Source: CADEFX01 sp963840425 (GTDB lineage Bacteria; Pseudomonadota; Alphaproteobacteria; Rhizobiales; Hyphomicrobiaceae). From it: DNA of 64,000 nucleotides. Where the stretch lies: positions 124,001 through 188,000 of the forward strand of contig CAWIYZ010000014.1 in the NCBI GenBank assembly GCA_963840425.1, in the 5' to 3' direction. Positions 1-8,574 of this stretch are shown here, one piece after another. Positions within the stretch are counted from its first letter, which is position 1. Each line of letters begins with the position of its first letter. The position numbers and the translations under genes are program-made. The notes below the pieces were generated by a model. It was not told the DNA's origin and searched no databases. It worked only from the letters and a program-made list of their open reading frames with translations.

Positions 1-915
1 ATACCAGTTGCTGGGGATACCGTAGCGCTCGTAGCTCTTCTGCTGGGCACCGCCGAGGCCTTTGTTCAAGCGCTTGCCGTCAGGGCCCTTCTGGTTCGTC
101 CAGAAATATCCGTGGCAATTCTCCTCGCCGGTCAGATACGTGCCCCACGGGGTCTGCCCGCCCGCACAGTTGTTGAGTGTGCCCCACAGCTTTAGCCCAC
201 TGGGATCGGCCTTGGTCTTGAGGCGATCATGTCCAGCGGCTGAGCCGTCCGCCGTCATTTCAGTGTCGGCAGTAATCCGGCGGTTGTACTTGCTGGCGAG
301 CACGGGGCGCCATTTGCCACCTTCGAGCGCGATCTCCACGACGCTGACGCCGTGCGCGGCCATCTCGACGCCCACGTGGGCTTCGTTGATCTGAGCGAAG
401 TCGTTGCGATCGGGACGAATGCCGACGCCCGGAAACATGACCTCCGGACTGGCGTACTCGTGATTGACGCAGAGCAGGCCCCGTGTCCCGCTGGCCTCGA
501 GCGGAAAGAAGGCAAGGTAGTCATTGTTGTAGCCAAATCGTTTCGTCTGGTCGTCAGCCCGCAAGGCGCGCGGATCGAACGGCGCCACGCCTTCGAAGAG
601 TGCGTCGCCCCATCGGATCAGGATGTCCGCCTCATAGCCTTCGGCAACATGATGCGTTTCATCGACGCCGCTGGAAACCTCGCTGAAATTGAAGCCTATC
701 GAATTGGCCGTGGCCCGGCTCGGCGACGCCGTCAACGCGGCCAAGCCGAAGAGTGAAGTCGCTGCGGCCACGCCGAGCGATCCCTTGAGGGCATCGCGGC
801 GGCTGTAGCGACGGACGACCACGGCCCCGATGGTATCGTCTCTGGCAGGGGCCAGCGGCACATCGTCAAAAGCCTCGAATGCCTCCGCTTTGCAGGAGAA
901 ATTATCCGCGCCCAT
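1..915 (-). CDS. PhoX-family (DUF839) secreted phosphatase, 3' end cut by window edge
   Basis: This frame stays open from the ATG at 915 to the window edge, giving 305 residues of a longer protein. A twin-arginine signal (RRYSRRDALKGS, about residues 35-46) followed by a hydrophobic stretch predicts Tat export to the periplasm. After it come the PhoX-family landmarks GVDETHHV, EGYEADILIRWGD, NHEY and GGQTPWGTYLTGEEN. PhoX enzymes are calcium-dependent phosphomonoesterases that release phosphate from organic esters; the family assignment is from motif memory. The missing C-terminal half holds part of the active site, so activity cannot be judged. An ATGACAG PHO-box half-site lies about 60 bases upstream, and the pst operon is at the other end of the window. 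Confidence 0.8.
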   Translation of the reverse strand, partial: MGADNFSCKAEAFEAFDDVPLAPARDDTIGAVVVRRYSRRDALKGSLGVAAATSLFGLAALTASPSRATANSIGFNFSEVSSGVDETHHVAEGYEADILIRWGDALFEGVAPFDPRALRADDQTKRFGYNNDYLAFFPLEASGTRGLLCVNHEYASPEVMFPGVGIRPDRNDFAQINEAHVGVEMAAHGVSVVEIALEGGKWRPVLASKYNRRITADTEMTADGSAAGHDRLKTKADPSGLKLWGTLNNCAGGQTPWGTYLTGEENCHGYFWTNQKGPDGKRLNKGLGGAQQKSYERYGIPSNWY

Positions 916-975
916 AAACGCACCCCCGGTGGCTCACTCCGTCGTTTCTACTAGCCAGCGTAGTGTTATATTCCG

Positions 976-982
976 ATGACAG
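976..982 (-). promoter_or_regulatory. PHO-box half-site upstream of the PhoX-family gene
   Basis: On the minus strand this reads CTGTCAT, a perfect half of the PhoB box (CTGTCAT-N4-CTGTCAT). Four bases further on, the second half is only weakly matched (ATATAAC), and that block also resembles a -10 element. The site is about 60 bases upstream of the PhoX-family start, a sensible place for PhoB activation. One half-site alone is weak evidence. Confidence 0.4.
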
Positions 983-1044
983 GAGGATTCCGAAGCGGAT
1001 GGGGAAGGCAAAATACAAATTCTGCAAGGATTTGCGGAACTGAG

Positions 1045-1119
1045 TGGTGCCGCCGAGAGGAATTGAACCTCCGACCCCACCCTTACCAAGGGTGTGCTCT
1101 ACCCCTGAGCTACGGCGGC
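1045..1119 (-). tRNA. tRNA-Thr (anticodon GGT), CCA encoded
   Basis: The minus strand folds as a full cloverleaf: acceptor GCCGCCG paired with CGGCGGC, a D arm with GCTC/GAGC, an anticodon stem ACCCT/AGGGT with loop containing GGT, and a T arm with GGTTCAATTCC. The discriminator A at 1048 is followed by CCA at 1047-1045. The 5' 44 bases of this tRNA recur at 31214-31256 with one base missing. Confidence 0.97.
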
Positions 1120-1266
1120 AAAATCGATGAAAAAGCCCGTGTTTATTGGCCTTTTAACAACATCCACGGGGGGCGCAAGCAAAAAGCACTTGTTGCGAAC
1201 GTGGGTGGAACACGTAGGCAACCCCAAGGATGAGGAAACCGGCTTGGCTCTCATCAGGCTCTGGGC

Positions 1267-1419
1267 CTATTTGCTGCCGCCGCGTCCCTTCTGATCGCGC
1301 GGGTTGCGCTCGGGGTTATTGGTGTCGGTTTTCTTCGGCGGATTGGGGTGCTGCTGACCGCCGGGCTTTTTCTTGGCCTTTTCCTCGGCCTCACGGGTAT
1401 TCATCGGCTTGGCCATCAT
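1267..1419 (-). CDS. small very hydrophilic protein (50 aa)
   Basis: An ATG at 1419 (or the next codon at 1416) has a clear GAGGAG ribosome-binding site six bases upstream. The 50-residue product is rich in Lys, Pro, Asn, Gln and Gly (AEEKAKKKPGGQQHPNPPKK...NPERNPRDQKGRGGSK), with no membrane segment and probably little fixed structure. I do not recognise a named family. It lies just downstream of an SDR fragment and near two stress-promoter genes, which may hint at a stress context. Codon use and the good ribosome-binding site make it a likely real gene. Confidence 0.6.
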   Translation of the reverse strand: MMAKPMNTREAEEKAKKKPGGQQHPNPPKKTDTNNPERNPRDQKGRGGSK

Positions 1420-1427
1420 CGTTCTCC

Positions 1428-1544
1428 TCAGAGCATCGGGCCACCGCCGGTGACTGCAATCGTGCAGCCAGAGACGTAACTGGAGAGCGGATCGGCCAGC
1501 ATGACGAACGCCGTCGCAAGTTCAGCCGGCTGGCCCGGGTCGCT
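1428..1544 (-). pseudogene. C-terminal fragment of a short-chain dehydrogenase
   Basis: The last 38 codons of an SDR remain: DPGQPAELATAFVMLADP, then SSYVSGCTIAVTGGGPML and a stop at 1430. This matches the C-terminal signature (PGQPAE-A--FV-LA---SSYV-G-----TGG) of SDRs related to general stress protein 39 and YghA. A stop codon just upstream at 1545-1547 closes the frame, and no Rossmann domain or catalytic Tyr-Lys is present nearby. It is a decayed remnant or deletion endpoint; no function is expected. Confidence 0.7.
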
Positions 1545-1663
1545 TCATCACAGCTTTCATGAGGGAAACCGCTTTGATCTTGTGCAGTTCCCGGTAGAGC
1601 GCCTGACAAAGCCCGTACGTCCGGAGCGCTCTACCCCGTCCTCGCGTCACGAGGTATGGCAGC

Positions 1664-1846
1664 TTACGGTGGCGGTTTGCCCAGAGCGCGTGTCTCAGCC
1701 ATCGCGGCCAGCTCATCGTAGGACTGGGCAATCTCCATCACGGTCTGTTTGGCGACCGGATCGGACAGTTGATTGGCGAGGCGGCGTGTCTCCTCAGCTC
1801 GCTTCCGCCAATGCGCCGGGCTGTTGAGTTCAATCTCGGTAGACAT
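1664..1846 (-). CDS. small helical protein (60 aa), paralogue of the gene at 1904-2089
   Basis: The 60-residue product contains WRKRAEETRRLANQLSDP followed by AKQTVMEIAQSYDELAAMAE. The pattern WR--AEE---L---L-DP-A---M--IA--Y--LA matches the upstream neighbour, so the two are tandem paralogues. Such short amphipathic proteins are common in Hyphomicrobiales, but I know no function. There is no Shine-Dalgarno sequence; the EcfG-type promoter at 1858-1883 places transcription start only a few bases before the ATG, so the message would be leaderless or nearly so. Confidence 0.65.
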   Translation of the reverse strand: MSTEIELNSPAHWRKRAEETRRLANQLSDPVAKQTVMEIAQSYDELAAMAETRALGKPPP

Positions 1847-1857
1847 AAGGTTGGGAC

Positions 1858-1883
1858 AACGACCCGCGCAACCGTGAGGTTCC
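1858..1883 (-). promoter_or_regulatory. EcfG-type general stress promoter (GGAAC-N17-CGTT)
   Basis: On the minus strand GGAAC (1883-1879) and CGTT (1861-1858) are separated by 17 bases, a perfect match to the alphaproteobacterial EcfG consensus. The expected start site is about five bases before the ATG at 1846. Confidence 0.65.
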
Positions 1884-1903
1884 TCGCTGCGCGTAGCGAG
1901 GTT

Positions 1904-2089
1904 TCAGCTCCTCTTGGGCTTCTTGTTCTGCTCGCTTTGGAACTTAGCACGGTCTGCAAGCGCAACGTAAGCTTCGGCAATCCGCAGCATGATGCGTTGG
2001 GCGGTAGGATCCAAGAGGCTCCGTGAGAGGGAGAATGCCTCCTCCGCAAGAGCCCGCCACCGTTCCTCTGTAATTTGCTCATCGGACAT
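1904..2089 (-). CDS. small helical protein (61 aa), paralogue of the gene at 1664-1846
   Basis: Start chosen at the ATG at 2089 (MSDEQITEERW...), which has a GGAG/AGGGG ribosome-binding site; an in-frame start ten codons earlier lies between the promoter and this site and is less likely. The product has the same core as its neighbour: WRALAEEAFSLSRSLLDP, then RIMLRIAEAYVALAD, ending in a Lys-rich tail. No named function is known to me. It is transcribed towards its paralogue in the same direction and has its own perfect EcfG-type promoter at 2127-2151, so it is probably induced in general stress. Confidence 0.65.
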   Translation of the reverse strand: MSDEQITEERWRALAEEAFSLSRSLLDPTAQRIMLRIAEAYVALADRAKFQSEQNKKPKRS

Positions 2090-2126
2090 GCGGGACCCCT
2101 CTCCCGACCTTCCCCGCATATGCGCT

Positions 2127-2151
2127 AACGCCCTTGCCCGCCTATGGTTCC
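2127..2151 (-). promoter_or_regulatory. EcfG-type general stress promoter (GGAAC-N16-CGTT)
   Basis: On the minus strand GGAAC (2151-2147), 16 bases, then CGTT (2130-2127): a perfect consensus match 38 bases upstream of the start codon at 2089, leaving room for a short leader with the ribosome-binding site. Confidence 0.7.
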
Positions 2152-2441
2152 TGGAACCGAAACTTCACCAGTTCACCGCGTCGCGACCTGGCCATGGCGG
2201 TCACTTTGCTTGGATCATCCCCCGCGTGCCGCACGGCCTGACAATCTGCCGGAAATTGCCTCAGCCCCAGCGCGTCACCACCCCATGACGGATGCTGCAA
2301 CTTCGCGCCACGCCGTCCGCAGGCCCTGCACCTGGCGTTGCGACGCAGGGCGTTGATCGATGCGTCCGCGCCCCGAATGATCGCGCGCCGCTGTTCCGAT
2401 CGACCTACAGCGGGACCAGGGGAAATGGCGCACAAAAAGAA

Positions 2442-2467
2442 CACCCCACGCGACAGTTCGTGGGGTG
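2442..2467. terminator. 9-bp perfect inverted repeat
   Basis: CACCCCACG (2442-2450) and CGTGGGGTG (2459-2467) pair perfectly around an 8-base loop. It is GC-rich but has no T tract on either side, so it may be a Rho-assisted end or simply a repeat. The core recurs in the next hairpin 100 bases downstream. Confidence 0.35.
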
Positions 2468-2546
2468 AGGTCACATGAGACCATGAGCTTGGTCCAAGCA
2501 TCAATTCCGAGAAGGGCATGTCGTTCCGGCCATCCGGCAACGGAAA

Positions 2547-2572
2547 CCCCACGGCCGGGGAGGACCGTGGGG
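2547..2572. terminator. 8-bp perfect inverted repeat
   Basis: CCCCACGG (2547-2554) pairs with CCGTGGGG (2565-2572) around a 10-base loop. It lacks a clear T tract. It shares the CCCCACG core with the hairpin at 2442. Confidence 0.35.
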
Positions 2573-2799
2573 CTTCAGGGATGCCGGGGGGATGGGCATC
2601 CCGCTGGCGCACAAGGGGTCGGGAGGGTCGAGTGCGCCGAGTTTGGAAAAGAAACGCCGGTCGCGCGGCGTTGTTCCGGACCAGAGCAAAATTCCTGCAA
2701 AGAGCTCTCGCGGCCACAAGCAGGATCGAGCCAGAAGTTCCCGATCTTGTCGTTTCCCCAAGCCGTAAACCCATTCACTGAGAGCCAGTCAGCCAATGT

Positions 2800-2825
2800 G
2801 GAACTTGTTCGGCGGGTTCAGGGTT
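2800..2825 (+). promoter_or_regulatory. EcfG-like promoter (GGAAC-N17-GGTT) before the metallopeptidase cluster
   Basis: GGAAC at 2800-2804 and GGTT at 2822-2825 are separated by 17 bases, one mismatch from the EcfG consensus. It overlaps the longest possible reading frame of the metallopeptidase, which argues for a start at or after 2868. Confidence 0.4.
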
Positions 2826-2867
2826 GATGCTCGCCACAGAGGATCCGGCTGGTTTGCCGCTGCCATC

Positions 2868-3947
2868 ATGCGACACGACCGCGAAAGTGCAGTGCTTCCC
2901 GATCAGCCCGGAGTCAAGCGAGGCCGGCTCGCGAGGCGGGATTTAGCAACTTTGCCGGATAGCGATCTATTGCGATGTCGTTTCTGCGAACTTCCCATTG
3001 GTCTTGCAAATACGCCGGTTGCAGTCCGCGTGCGGCGACTGTTCGCAGAGCTGGGCCGTCGCAGGATCAAGTGTAAGCCCACAATCTGGCTATCGGAGGA
3101 ATGGTTCAATCCGGATGGCGTGGTAGGCTTTGCTATTCCTTTCTATCTCGCTCATCCGCGTCTCGTTCGCCTCGAGCGTGACATGATGTTCGAGGCGGAA
3201 GGAGCCGCCGATCACGAGTGCATGCGCATCCTTCGTCACGAGACGGGCCATGCCATCGATGAAGCCTTCCAACTGCATAGGCGTGCGGACTACGCTCGCG
3301 TGTTTGGCTCGCCCCGCCGACCCTATCCCACGTCCTATTCCGTGGAGCCTGTTAGTCGTGAATACGTCGTCAATCTGAACGCCTGGTACGCGCAAGCCCA
3401 TCCTGTCGAGGATTTTGCCGAGACATTCGCTGTCTGGCTCGGATCGAAGCGGTGGGCCGCGCGCTATCACGGATGGCCGGCGCTGAAGAAATTGCAACAG
3501 ATCGACAATTGGATGACGACGTTCGCCGGCCGGCAGCCGCTGCGGACCCGATCGGAGCCGGTTGAAACCTTGGAGCGCAACGAACGTACCTTGGCGCAGC
3601 ACTATCGCGAGAAGCGGGCATTCTATCGCATCGCGGACACAACACAGTACGACGGTGCCTTGCAGCGCTTGTTCCCACCGCCCGCGCGGGGTGGCGGCCG
3701 ACGCCGCAACGCGATGGCAAGCCAGTTTTTGCGATCTCTGCGTGTGCCTGTGCGCCGGAAGGCGAGCGACCCGCTTGGCGTACCCGCCTATGTCGTCGAT
3801 CAGATCCTGCGCCGCTTCGCGCGCCGTGCAAGGGCCCTCGACCTGCGTGTCACCCGGCATTCTGACGAAACTACTGAGGCGCTCATCAAGCTGGTCACGC
3901 GCGCCACGATCAGCGTTCTCAAAGATGGACAAAGTCTTCCGCTATGA
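2868..3947 (+). CDS. putative zinc metallopeptidase (Peptidase_Mx-like)
   Basis: The product contains the zinc-binding motif HETGHAIDEAF and a downstream acidic block VEDFAETFAVWL, with IWLSEEWFNPDGVVGFAIPFYLAHPRL before it (quoted in parts: WLSEEWF, GFAIPFYLAHP). This is the arrangement of the 'putative zinc-binding metallopeptidase' family; its substrate is unknown. No signal peptide is evident, so it is likely cytoplasmic. The frame could begin at ATG 2796, but an EcfG-like promoter overlaps that start, so ATG 2868 is preferred; neither has a strong ribosome-binding site. Its stop overlaps the ATP-grasp start by four bases (ATGA), implying translational coupling and a shared task, perhaps peptide making and trimming (inference). 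Confidence 0.75.
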   Translation: MRHDRESAVLPDQPGVKRGRLARRDLATLPDSDLLRCRFCELPIGLANTPVAVRVRRLFAELGRRRIKCKPTIWLSEEWFNPDGVVGFAIPFYLAHPRLVRLERDMMFEAEGAADHECMRILRHETGHAIDEAFQLHRRADYARVFGSPRRPYPTSYSVEPVSREYVVNLNAWYAQAHPVEDFAETFAVWLGSKRWAARYHGWPALKKLQQIDNWMTTFAGRQPLRTRSEPVETLERNERTLAQHYREKRAFYRIADTTQYDGALQRLFPPPARGGGRRRNAMASQFLRSLRVPVRRKASDPLGVPAYVVDQILRRFARRARALDLRVTRHSDETTEALIKLVTRATISVLKDGQSLPL

Positions 3948-4983
3948 CCGAGGAAGCAAAGCGCAAACTCAGGATCATCCTGCTGGCCGATGCGCGCCTC
4001 TTGCCGAAGGGGGAGCTCAGCGACCTGAGCGAGAAACAGCGTGAGCTGCGCAAGACCGAGTTCGACGTTCTGAACGGGCTCAAAGCTCTAGGTCATGAGG
4101 TTTGGCCGATCGAAGTCTCGGATGAATTGTCCGCCATTCGTGGTGCTATCGACGCCTTCAATCCTCATATCGCCTTCAATCTCGTCGAGGAGTTTGATGG
4201 CGTCGGCCAATTCGACCAACATGTCGTCAGCTATCTCGAGCTTCGCAAGCAGCCCTACACAGGTTGCAACCCGCGCGGTTTGACCCTGTCGCGCGACAAG
4301 GCCATCACCAAGAAATTCTGGCCTACGATGGCCTGGCAGTTCCTGAGTTTGCGGTATTTCCATTGCGACGCCGCGTGAAGCGCCCGCCCTCACTGGCTTT
4401 TCCGCTCTTTGTCAAATCGCTCACCGAGGAGGGATCGGCGGGCATATCGAACGCCTCGATCGTGAATGACGATGCCAAGCTGCACGAGCGGGTGGAATTC
4501 ATCCACCGCACGGTCAATTCGGCGGCCATAGTGGAACAGTATATCGAAGGGCGTGAGATCTACGTCGGCGTGATTGGCAACGACAGGCCGAAGACGCTTC
4601 CACCCTGGGAGTTTTCCATGTCCGGCCGGAATTCCGAGCAGCCGCTGATCGCGTCTGATCGCGCCAAATGGGATCCCGAATACCAGCGTCAGATCGGGCT
4701 AAAAACTGGACCCGCCAAGCTCAGCAAGAAGATGGCAGGCAAGCTGGCCTCTCTGTCCAAGCAGATTTATCGCCTTCTCGACATGAGCGGCTATGCCAGG
4801 CTCGATTATCGCGTCACCGAAGATGGTCGCGCCTACCTGCTCGAGGCCAATCCCAATCCGCAGATCGCGCGTGACGAGGATTTTGCCGAGTCGGCCCGCC
4901 ATATCCACGTGAGCTACGAAGAGCTGCTGCAGCGCATCTTGCAGGTTGGTCTCAGCTATCAGCCGAGCCGGAACCTGGTCTGA
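3944..4983 (+). pseudogene. ATP-grasp ligase (D-Ala-D-Ala ligase-like), one frameshift
   Basis: Two overlapping frames together make one ATP-grasp enzyme of about 346 residues. The N-terminal part (to about 4314) ends in GCNPRGLTLSRDKAITKK; the rest continues in another frame with ILAYDGLAVPEFAVFP, FPLFVKSLTEEGSAGIS, VEQYIEGREIYVGVIG and LLEANPNPQIA, the ATP- and magnesium-binding core of D-alanine-D-alanine ligase-like enzymes. Losing one A from a run at about 4312-4315 explains the shift. Both halves are otherwise well conserved, so this may be a recent mutation or a sequencing indel. It would ligate an amino acid or small acid to an amine with ATP; the substrate is unknown. It starts inside the metallopeptidase stop codon. 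Confidence 0.7.
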
Positions 4984-5043
4984 CACGTGGCGCAGACCGG
5001 GCTGGATGGCCGGTGGCGACATGCTTATCGAAGGGTGGTCGGT

Positions 5044-6274
5044 GTGAGCCGTGGTGCCGCTATTGAGCGTCGAGACCTGCGTACTGGCGCGACTGTCTGG
5101 GAAGCCTATCCGACGCGAACGGCCAAGAGCCGTCGCCTTGTCCGATCGCGCAAAGCCGATGTCTTGATAGTCGGAGCCGGCATCACCGGCGCCCTCGTTG
5201 CGGAAGCTGCAACGGCTGTCGGCCTGTCCACGGTTATTCTGGACCGCCGGTTGCCTGCCGAGGGTAGCACGGCCGCAAGCACCGCACTGCTGCAGTTCGA
5301 GATCGACACGCCGCTTCTCCACCTCGCCGACCACATCGGTTTTGAGCTTGCGAGCCGGGCCTGGCTTCGATCCTACGAAGCTGTGCAGGGTTTGGCCGGG
5401 CTGGTGCGCGACCTCTCCATCGCGTGCGAATTGCGCCCGCGCAAAGCTCTGTACCTAGCGGGGGGTTTGCTCGGCGCCGAGGCACTGGCCAAGGAAGGCC
5501 GGCTGCGACAATCGATTGGGCTGCCATCGCGGCTTGTCGACCGGGGCAGCCTGCTAGCCGAATGCGGCATGGTCCGAGACGGCGCACTGATGTCCACGGG
5601 CGCAGCTGACGTCAATCCCGTGCATTTGACGCACGGCCTGCTGCGCGTTGCAATGAGCCGCGGGGGCGGCGCTGCATGCACCCGCGGAAGTCGCGCAAGT
5701 CGTACCATCGACGCACTACGTCGGGGTAGCGACCAGCGAGGGTGTCGAGATCGAGGCCAAGGCGCTGGTCTTCGCTACCGGTTACGAACTGGCGAGAGGT
5801 GTGCCCGCACGCGGACACCGCCGCACGTCGACCTGGGCGTTCGCCACCCACCCCCAACCTGGAGCGCTGCAAGTCGCGGGTGAAGCGGTGATTTGGGAAG
5901 CATCCGACCCATATCTCTACATTCGCAGCACGTTGGACGGCCGGCTCATTGTCGGCGGCGAGGACGAGGACATTGACGACGAGCAGCAGCGCGACGTTTT
6001 GCGGCACGACAAGGTGAGAGCCTTGCAGGCGAAGACCGGAGCGCTGCTCCCGTGGCTGGAGACCGATGCCGAGTGGAGTTGGTCCGGCACGTTCGGTGAG
6101 AGCGACACGGGGTTGCCGAGCATCGGCCCCGTGCCGGGTATGCCGCGTTGCCTGGCCGTGCTCGGCTACGGTGGCAACGGGATCAGCTACGGCTTCCTCG
6201 CCGCGCAGCTTGTGCTCGGCTACTTGACCGGTCGGATAGATCCAGATGCCGCGCTATTTGCCTTTCAAACCTGA
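5044..6274 (+). pseudogene. FAD-dependent amine-oxidase-like oxidoreductase (DAO family), one frameshift
   Basis: The N-terminal part has the FAD Rossmann motif ADVLIVGAGITGALVAEA and the family run GSTAASTALLQFEIDTPL; the C-terminal part has YIRSTLDGRLIVGGEDED and VLGYGGNGISYGFLAAQL. They are in different frames, joined by one base change in the G-rich run at about 5661-5675, after which EVAQVVPSTHYVGV and ALVFATGYELARGVP continue. The start is uncertain: GTG at 5044 or GTG at 4987, just after the ATP-grasp stop. This glycine-oxidase-like family oxidises amines or amino acids, substrate unknown. It is third in the metallopeptidase-ATP-grasp cluster. Confidence 0.7.
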
Positions 6275-6387
6275 CATCATACGAGTACGTCGCCCCCTCT
6301 TCATGTAGCGCTGACCGCCAGCCAGCTGGAACTGCAGCAGGAATCAAGCGTTTCGTGCGAGTCGAATGCTACCACCGAGGTGACGCC

Positions 6388-8574
6388 GTGCTGCCTGTGA
6401 AGGCGCAGTCGCCGGAGCATGGCGCTGATTTCGAGGCGCGCTTCGGGCAACGCTCCATGTCGATCTTCGAGCCCGGCGCCAATGTGTGGCGCGTGGAGAG
6501 GGCCAGCAGGTTCTCCGTTCTCATCGATGCAGCGGCTTTCTTTGCCGCCGTGCGGCAGGCGGCAATCGCGGCGCAGCGATCGATCTTCATCATGGGCTGG
6601 GACCTCGACAGCCGAACCAGGCTCGTCGGGGAAAGCGGGTCGCCCGAGGACGGGTATCCGGTCGAGCTTGCAAAATTTCTCAGTGCGCTGGTGGCGGAGA
6701 AACCAAGCCTGAATGTCTACCTGTTGCTTTGGGATTTCTCGATCCTGTACGCCACGGAGCGTGAGGCATTTCCTTTGCTCTCCTTGCAGTGGAAGACGCC
6801 GCCGCAGGTGCATTTCAGCCTGGACAACCAAGTCCCGCTCGGCGCCTCGCAGCATCAGAAGATTGTTGTCGTCGATGATTGTATTGCGTTCTCGGGCGGG
6901 CTCGACCTGACCGGCCGTCGCTGGGATACGCCGAAGCACGAGATCGACAATCCGTGGCGCATCGATCCGGGCGGCAAGCCCTACCGGCCATTCCATGACG
7001 TGCAGGCCGTCGTCGACGGTGGAGCGGCACGGGCGCTTGCACAGATTGTGCGTGACCGTTGGCGTTGCGTCACATCGGAAACGCTTCCGAGCCCCGCTGC
7101 GGGGGGCGATCCCTGGCCGGACGGCGTCAGCCCGGATTTCGTCGATGTGGATGTCGCGATAGCCCGCACGCAGCCCGCCATGGATGAGGCCGGCGAAACG
7201 CGCGAGGTCGAAAGGCTGTTTCTGGATTCAATCGATACGGCCGAGCATTGCCTTTACATCGAGAACCAGTTCTTCACCTCGAGCATCGTGGCCGAGCGCA
7301 TCGCCAGGCGCATGCAGGACAAGCCCGCACTCGAGACCCTCCTGATTGGACCGCAGAACCACGAGTCCTGGGTCGAGGCTCGCACCATGCGCAACGGGCG
7401 CATCCGCTTCATGCACACGCTGGCGAATGCTGGTGTCGGGAATCGGGTGCGTCTCGTCTACCCGCATGTCGAGGATGGCCGCAGAACAACCGACACGATG
7501 ATGCACTCCAAGGTGATGATCATCGATGATCGATTCTTGCGTGTTGGTTCGGCAAACCTCAACAACCGCTCCATGGGCACGGATACTGAGTGTGACCTTG
7601 CCATCGAGGCGAGCAGCGCGGCCGAGCGGGTGAAGATCCTGGACATTCGGCACCGCCTTTTGGCCGACCACTGCGGCGTGGCCGCAGCAGATGTCGCAAG
7701 ACACTTTGCCAGCGGCGGAGGCATGCTCGATGCCGCGCAGCACCTCTCGGGACGCGGCCACAGCCTGCGCACGGTGAATGACGGCGTGCCCGACCCCGAG
7801 GACATGGCGCGCTACGTCGAAGGTATCGCCGACCCCGAGCGGCCGGTGGGCATGGAAGCTTTTAACGCGTTGGAGCTCAGCGGACAGGCCCCGCGCCTTA
7901 CCCTCGGCCAGATCGGCAAGCTGGCCGCCGCGCTCCTCGCCGTCCTTACATTGACGATGGCGTGGCATCTGACACCGCTGTCGAATCTTGTCGACCCGCC
8001 AACGATGCAGGGTGTTATGACGGCTATTGCAGAGAGCGACTGGGCACCGCTCTTCGTGCTGGGAGCCTATCTGGGCGGCGGCTTGATCGCCTTTCCTCTG
8101 ATCGTGCTGATTGCGGCCACGGCAGCGACTTTCGGGCCCATTCTCGGCTTCGCCTACGGACTGATGGGGAGTATCGCCAGCGCAGTCTTGATGTACGCCG
8201 TCGGAGCCTGGCTCGGGAGCCGCGCCCTGCAGGGCCTGTTCAGTCCGCGGCTCACTCGCATTCGCGAAGTCATCGATCGTCGCGGCATCATTGCCATCGC
8301 CACCGTCCGACTTGTTCCCGTAGCGCCATTCACCGTAGTCAACATGTTGGCGGGCGCCTGCCATATCCGCCTCGCCGACTATGTGATCGGCACCACCCTG
8401 GGCCTGTTGCCCGGGCTGCTACTGATGTCGGTGCTCGGCTATCAGGTCTTCCGCTTCATGACAGAGCCAAACCTCACCGACTTCCTGCTCGTTGCCGGCG
8501 CCGCAGCCGTCTGGGTCGCCATCGTCGTCGTCGCGCAACGGCTCGCCGCCAAGGTTGCGAGCCGGTCGTCGTGA
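6388..8574 (+). CDS. phospholipase D/cardiolipin synthase-like enzyme fused to a VTT (DedA-type) membrane domain
   Basis: Start chosen at GTG 6388, which has a GAGG ribosome-binding site; product about 728 residues. Two phospholipase D HKD motifs are complete: HQKIVVVDD (His156, Lys158, Asp163) and HSKVMIIDDRF (about His373), the second followed by GSANLNNRSMG. The C-terminal third (from about 515) is a multi-spanning VTT/SNARE-associated domain with GGLIAFPLIVLI and LVPVAPFTVVNMLAGA. The enzyme should transfer phosphatidyl groups at the inner membrane. It overlaps the next gene by four bases. In E. coli, cardiolipin synthase clsB (ybhO) sits with ybhP, an enzyme of the same fold as that next gene, so the pairing is recurrent. 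Confidence 0.85.
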   Translation: MLPVKAQSPEHGADFEARFGQRSMSIFEPGANVWRVERASRFSVLIDAAAFFAAVRQAAIAAQRSIFIMGWDLDSRTRLVGESGSPEDGYPVELAKFLSALVAEKPSLNVYLLLWDFSILYATEREAFPLLSLQWKTPPQVHFSLDNQVPLGASQHQKIVVVDDCIAFSGGLDLTGRRWDTPKHEIDNPWRIDPGGKPYRPFHDVQAVVDGGAARALAQIVRDRWRCVTSETLPSPAAGGDPWPDGVSPDFVDVDVAIARTQPAMDEAGETREVERLFLDSIDTAEHCLYIENQFFTSSIVAERIARRMQDKPALETLLIGPQNHESWVEARTMRNGRIRFMHTLANAGVGNRVRLVYPHVEDGRRTTDTMMHSKVMIIDDRFLRVGSANLNNRSMGTDTECDLAIEASSAAERVKILDIRHRLLADHCGVAAADVARHFASGGGMLDAAQHLSGRGHSLRTVNDGVPDPEDMARYVEGIADPERPVGMEAFNALELSGQAPRLTLGQIGKLAAALLAVLTLTMAWHLTPLSNLVDPPTMQGVMTAIAESDWAPLFVLGAYLGGGLIAFPLIVLIAATAATFGPILGFAYGLMGSIASAVLMYAVGAWLGSRALQGLFSPRLTRIREVIDRRGIIAIATVRLVPVAPFTVVNMLAGACHIRLADYVIGTTLGLLPGLLLMSVLGYQVFRFMTEPNLTDFLLVAGAAAVWVAIVVVAQRLAAKVASRSS

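Larger units (their letters stand above)
2152..2795. other. gene-free stretch with two hairpins
   Basis: No frame here has a convincing start, motif or codon bias. Two strong inverted repeats are present (2442-2467 and 2547-2572) sharing the core CCCCACG. The stretch separates the minus-strand small genes from the plus-strand metallopeptidase cluster. Confidence 0.5.
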
